A stretch of DNA of 7,802 nucleotides. It comes from JBDSGC01 sp046594105. Lineage in GTDB: Bacteria; Acidobacteriota; Thermoanaerobaculia; Gp7-AA8. The notes beneath the pieces are model-generated. The model was not told the DNA's origin. It searched no databases and worked only from the letters and a program-made list of their open reading frames with translations. Numbering within the stretch: the first letter of the stretch is position 1; each line of letters starts with the position of its first letter. A program made the translations under genes and the position numbers. The stretch spans positions 1-7,802 of the forward strand of contig JBKJQB010000151.1 of assembly GCA_046594105.1 (NCBI GenBank), written 5' to 3'. Positions 6,562 to 7,802 of the stretch are shown piece after piece.

Positions 6562-6959
6562 GTGAGCGGAAAATCCGGGTGCTGATTGCCAAGCCAGGTC
6601 TCGACGGCCACGATCGCGGCGCGAAGGTCATCGCACGGGCACTGCGGGATGCTGGGATGGAAGTCATCTACACCGGTCTGCGCCAGACTCCGGAACAGAT
6701 CGTGGCCGCCGCGGTGCAGGAAGATGTCGATGCCATCGGGCTGTCCATTCTGTCGGGTGCGCACAACGTTCTCTTTCCGGAGATCATGCGGCTGCTGAAG
6801 GAGGAGGGTGCCCAGGACGTCATCGTGTTCGCCGGGGGAATCATCCCGGAGAAAGACATCCCTCGGCTCAAGGAAATGGGAATCCGCGAGATCTTCCTGC
6901 CAGGCACTCCGACTTCCGCTGCCGTCGAGGCCATCCGCGCCGCCGTCCACGCCGCCTGA
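6558..6959 (+). CDS. Cobalamin-binding protein, methylmalonyl-CoA mutase C-terminal (small-subunit) type
   Basis: A stand-alone 133-residue B12-binding domain of the kind that partners a separate catalytic chain in two-part acyl-CoA mutases (methylmalonyl-CoA, isobutyryl-CoA or related). The Rossmann-like domain opens with KIRVLIAKPGLDGHDRG (5-21), containing the base-off DxHxxG motif (Asp16, His18, Gly21). His18 would be the lower cobalt ligand. The SxL motif is Ser63-Ile64-Leu65 in GLSILSGAHN, and the GG motif is AGGIIP (92-97). The C-terminal EIFLPGTPTSAAVEAIR (111-127) is typical of the family. AGGAG at 6545-6549, eight bases before the ATG, is a clear ribosome-binding site. The large catalytic subunit is not in this window, so its partner must be encoded elsewhere or downstream. 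A role in propionate or branched-chain acyl-CoA metabolism is inferred. The acyl-CoA substrate cannot be read from this chain. Confidence 0.93.
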   Translation: MSERKIRVLIAKPGLDGHDRGAKVIARALRDAGMEVIYTGLRQTPEQIVAAAVQEDVDAIGLSILSGAHNVLFPEIMRLLKEEGAQDVIVFAGGIIPEKDIPRLKEMGIREIFLPGTPTSAAVEAIRAAVHAA

Positions 6960-6962
6960 GTG

Positions 6963-7682
6963 ATGCCGGACGTCGAGCCTCGGCGCTTCCGCGTCGACCG
7001 TGACGGGAGTCGGGTTACGGTCTGGTTCGACGACGGCGGGATGAACCTGCTGTCACGCGCTGCGCTCGAAGAACTGAGTCTTCTGCTCAACGCCCTGCGC
7101 ACCGAACTGCTGGCTGGAGCAGGAGCGGTCCGCGTGATCGCCTTCCAGTCGCCCCGTCCCAAACTGTTCGCCGCAGGGGCGGACATGAAGGAGATGAGCC
7201 TCTTCTCTGGACAGGAGGCGGAGAGACTGGCCGGCCTGGGACAGGAGGTCTTCCGTGCTCTGGCAGAGCTCTCCGCGGTGACCGTGGCCTGGATCGATGG
7301 CGACTGTTTCGGTGGTGCGCTCGATCTGGCCATGGCCTTTGATCTCCGGCTGGCCACGCCGCGGTCACGCTTCTCGCATCCAGGAGCGCGCCTGGGAATC
7401 GTCACCGGCTACGGCGGCACATCGAGATGGCGCAAGCTGTTCGATGGCCCCGGCGCTCGCGCTCTTCTCCTCGGCAACGAGGTACTCGATGCTCCCGCGG
7501 CGCTGAAGATGGGGCTCATCGATCGCATCGCTGAGGACTTCGAAGTCGAACTGCTGCGCCTGGGGCAGCTCGATCCGGCGTCGGTGGCGTTGGTCAAGGA
7601 GTTGACTAACCACGCGCAGACCCTGTCGCAGCGGGACCTGGCGCTGCTGGCGGAACGGCTGGGCTCACTGTACGGCCGCTGA
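6963..7682 (+). CDS. Enoyl-CoA hydratase/isomerase (crotonase) family protein with altered active site
   Basis: A 239-residue crotonase-fold protein. The CoA-binding and first oxyanion-hole segment is FAAGADMKEM (69-78), and the second is DGDCFGGALDLAMAFDLRLA (112-131). The stretch FSHPGARLGIVTGYGGT (137-153) aligns without gaps to the classical hydratase motif. Of the two catalytic glutamates of rat mitochondrial crotonase, Glu144 is Asp121 here and Glu164 is Gly141. Normal hydration of 2-enoyl-CoA is therefore doubtful; an isomerase, decarboxylase, thioesterase or other CoA-dependent reaction is possible. The C-terminal trimerisation helices are present but short, as the usual length is about 255-265. 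Numbering is from the ATG at 6963. A GTG at 6960, right after the previous TGA, would add one residue. No ribosome-binding site is seen, so translation probably continues from the cobalamin-binding gene upstream. The fold is strong; the reaction is uncertain. Confidence 0.88.
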   Translation: MPDVEPRRFRVDRDGSRVTVWFDDGGMNLLSRAALEELSLLLNALRTELLAGAGAVRVIAFQSPRPKLFAAGADMKEMSLFSGQEAERLAGLGQEVFRALAELSAVTVAWIDGDCFGGALDLAMAFDLRLATPRSRFSHPGARLGIVTGYGGTSRWRKLFDGPGARALLLGNEVLDAPAALKMGLIDRIAEDFEVELLRLGQLDPASVALVKELTNHAQTLSQRDLALLAERLGSLYGR

Positions 7683-7687
7683 TCGAC

Positions 7688-7779
7688 GTGTGGTGCTGCC
7701 GTCCCGGCCGCCACCGCGCACAACGCTGTCCGCATCCTGAATTACGACCTCAGGGGCGGCCGGGACGGCCGCACCACAC
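7688..7779 (+). repeat. Inverted repeat with two REP-like hairpins after the last gene
   Basis: The arms 7688-7712 and 7755-7779 are inverted copies of 25 bases with one mismatch, separated by 42 bases with no feature I recognise. Each arm also folds alone: 7695-7711 (7-bp stem with one mismatch, loop TCC) and 7756-7772 (perfect 7-bp stem GCGGCCG/CGGCCGC, loop GGA). The loop type and the TCC-then-GGA order match the four hairpins before truB. The outer CACCACAC of the right arm is repeated once more at 7780-7787. There is no T-run. It begins six bases after the stop of the crotonase-like gene, so it could stabilise the 3' end of that message. The remaining bases to 7802 hold nothing I can name. 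Confidence 0.75.
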
Positions 7780-7802
7780 CACCACACCTGATCAGCTACA
7801 CT

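Noticed and set aside
7688..7779. Terminal inverted repeats of an insertion sequence or MITE
   Set aside because: Only 42 bases lie between the arms, there is no transposase, and no matching target duplication is seen on both sides. A REP-like hairpin pair explains it more simply, though a very small mobile element cannot be excluded.

Overview
This is a GC-rich, gene-dense chromosomal window with all supported genes on the + strand. It looks like a member of the Acidobacteriota or a similar high-GC soil or sediment lineage. That placement is inferred from gene order, codon use and the style of the intergenic palindromes. No rRNA or lineage marker is present to prove it.

Positions 14-3765 hold the conserved translation block infB, a DUF503 (YlxP-type) gene and rbfA. 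A DHH-family phosphoesterase (nrnA) follows, overlapping the end of rbfA. Together these supply initiation factor IF2, a 30S maturation factor and a nano-RNA/pAp-degrading enzyme. They are probably co-transcribed, most likely from a promoter upstream of the window.

Positions 4727-4966 (240 bases) carry no gene. They hold a large interrupted inverted repeat made of four short hairpins, followed by a -10-like hexamer just before truB. truB (4967-5899) would normally sit in the same operon as rbfA; here it seems to have its own, possibly leaderless, transcription start.

After truB, a perfect TATAAT lies 8 nt before a GTG that begins a tightly packed three-gene set. This set encodes a RimJ/RimL-type GNAT acetyltransferase, a stand-alone cobalamin-binding subunit of the methylmalonyl-CoA mutase type, and a crotonase-fold protein lacking both classical catalytic glutamates. 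The second and third genes suggest acyl-CoA (propionate, branched-chain or related) metabolism. The set occupies the place where ribF or rpsO would often follow truB.

The window ends (7683-7802) in a second inverted repeat built from hairpins of the same design as those before truB: 7-8 bp stems with TCC- or GGA-type loops, arranged TCC first and GGA second. No RNA gene, CRISPR array, transposase, phage gene or defence system is visible. I found no convincing undescribed multi-gene system. The points most worth a second look are the hairpin family, the -10-next-to-start architecture, and the altered active sites in the crotonase-like protein and the DHH protein.
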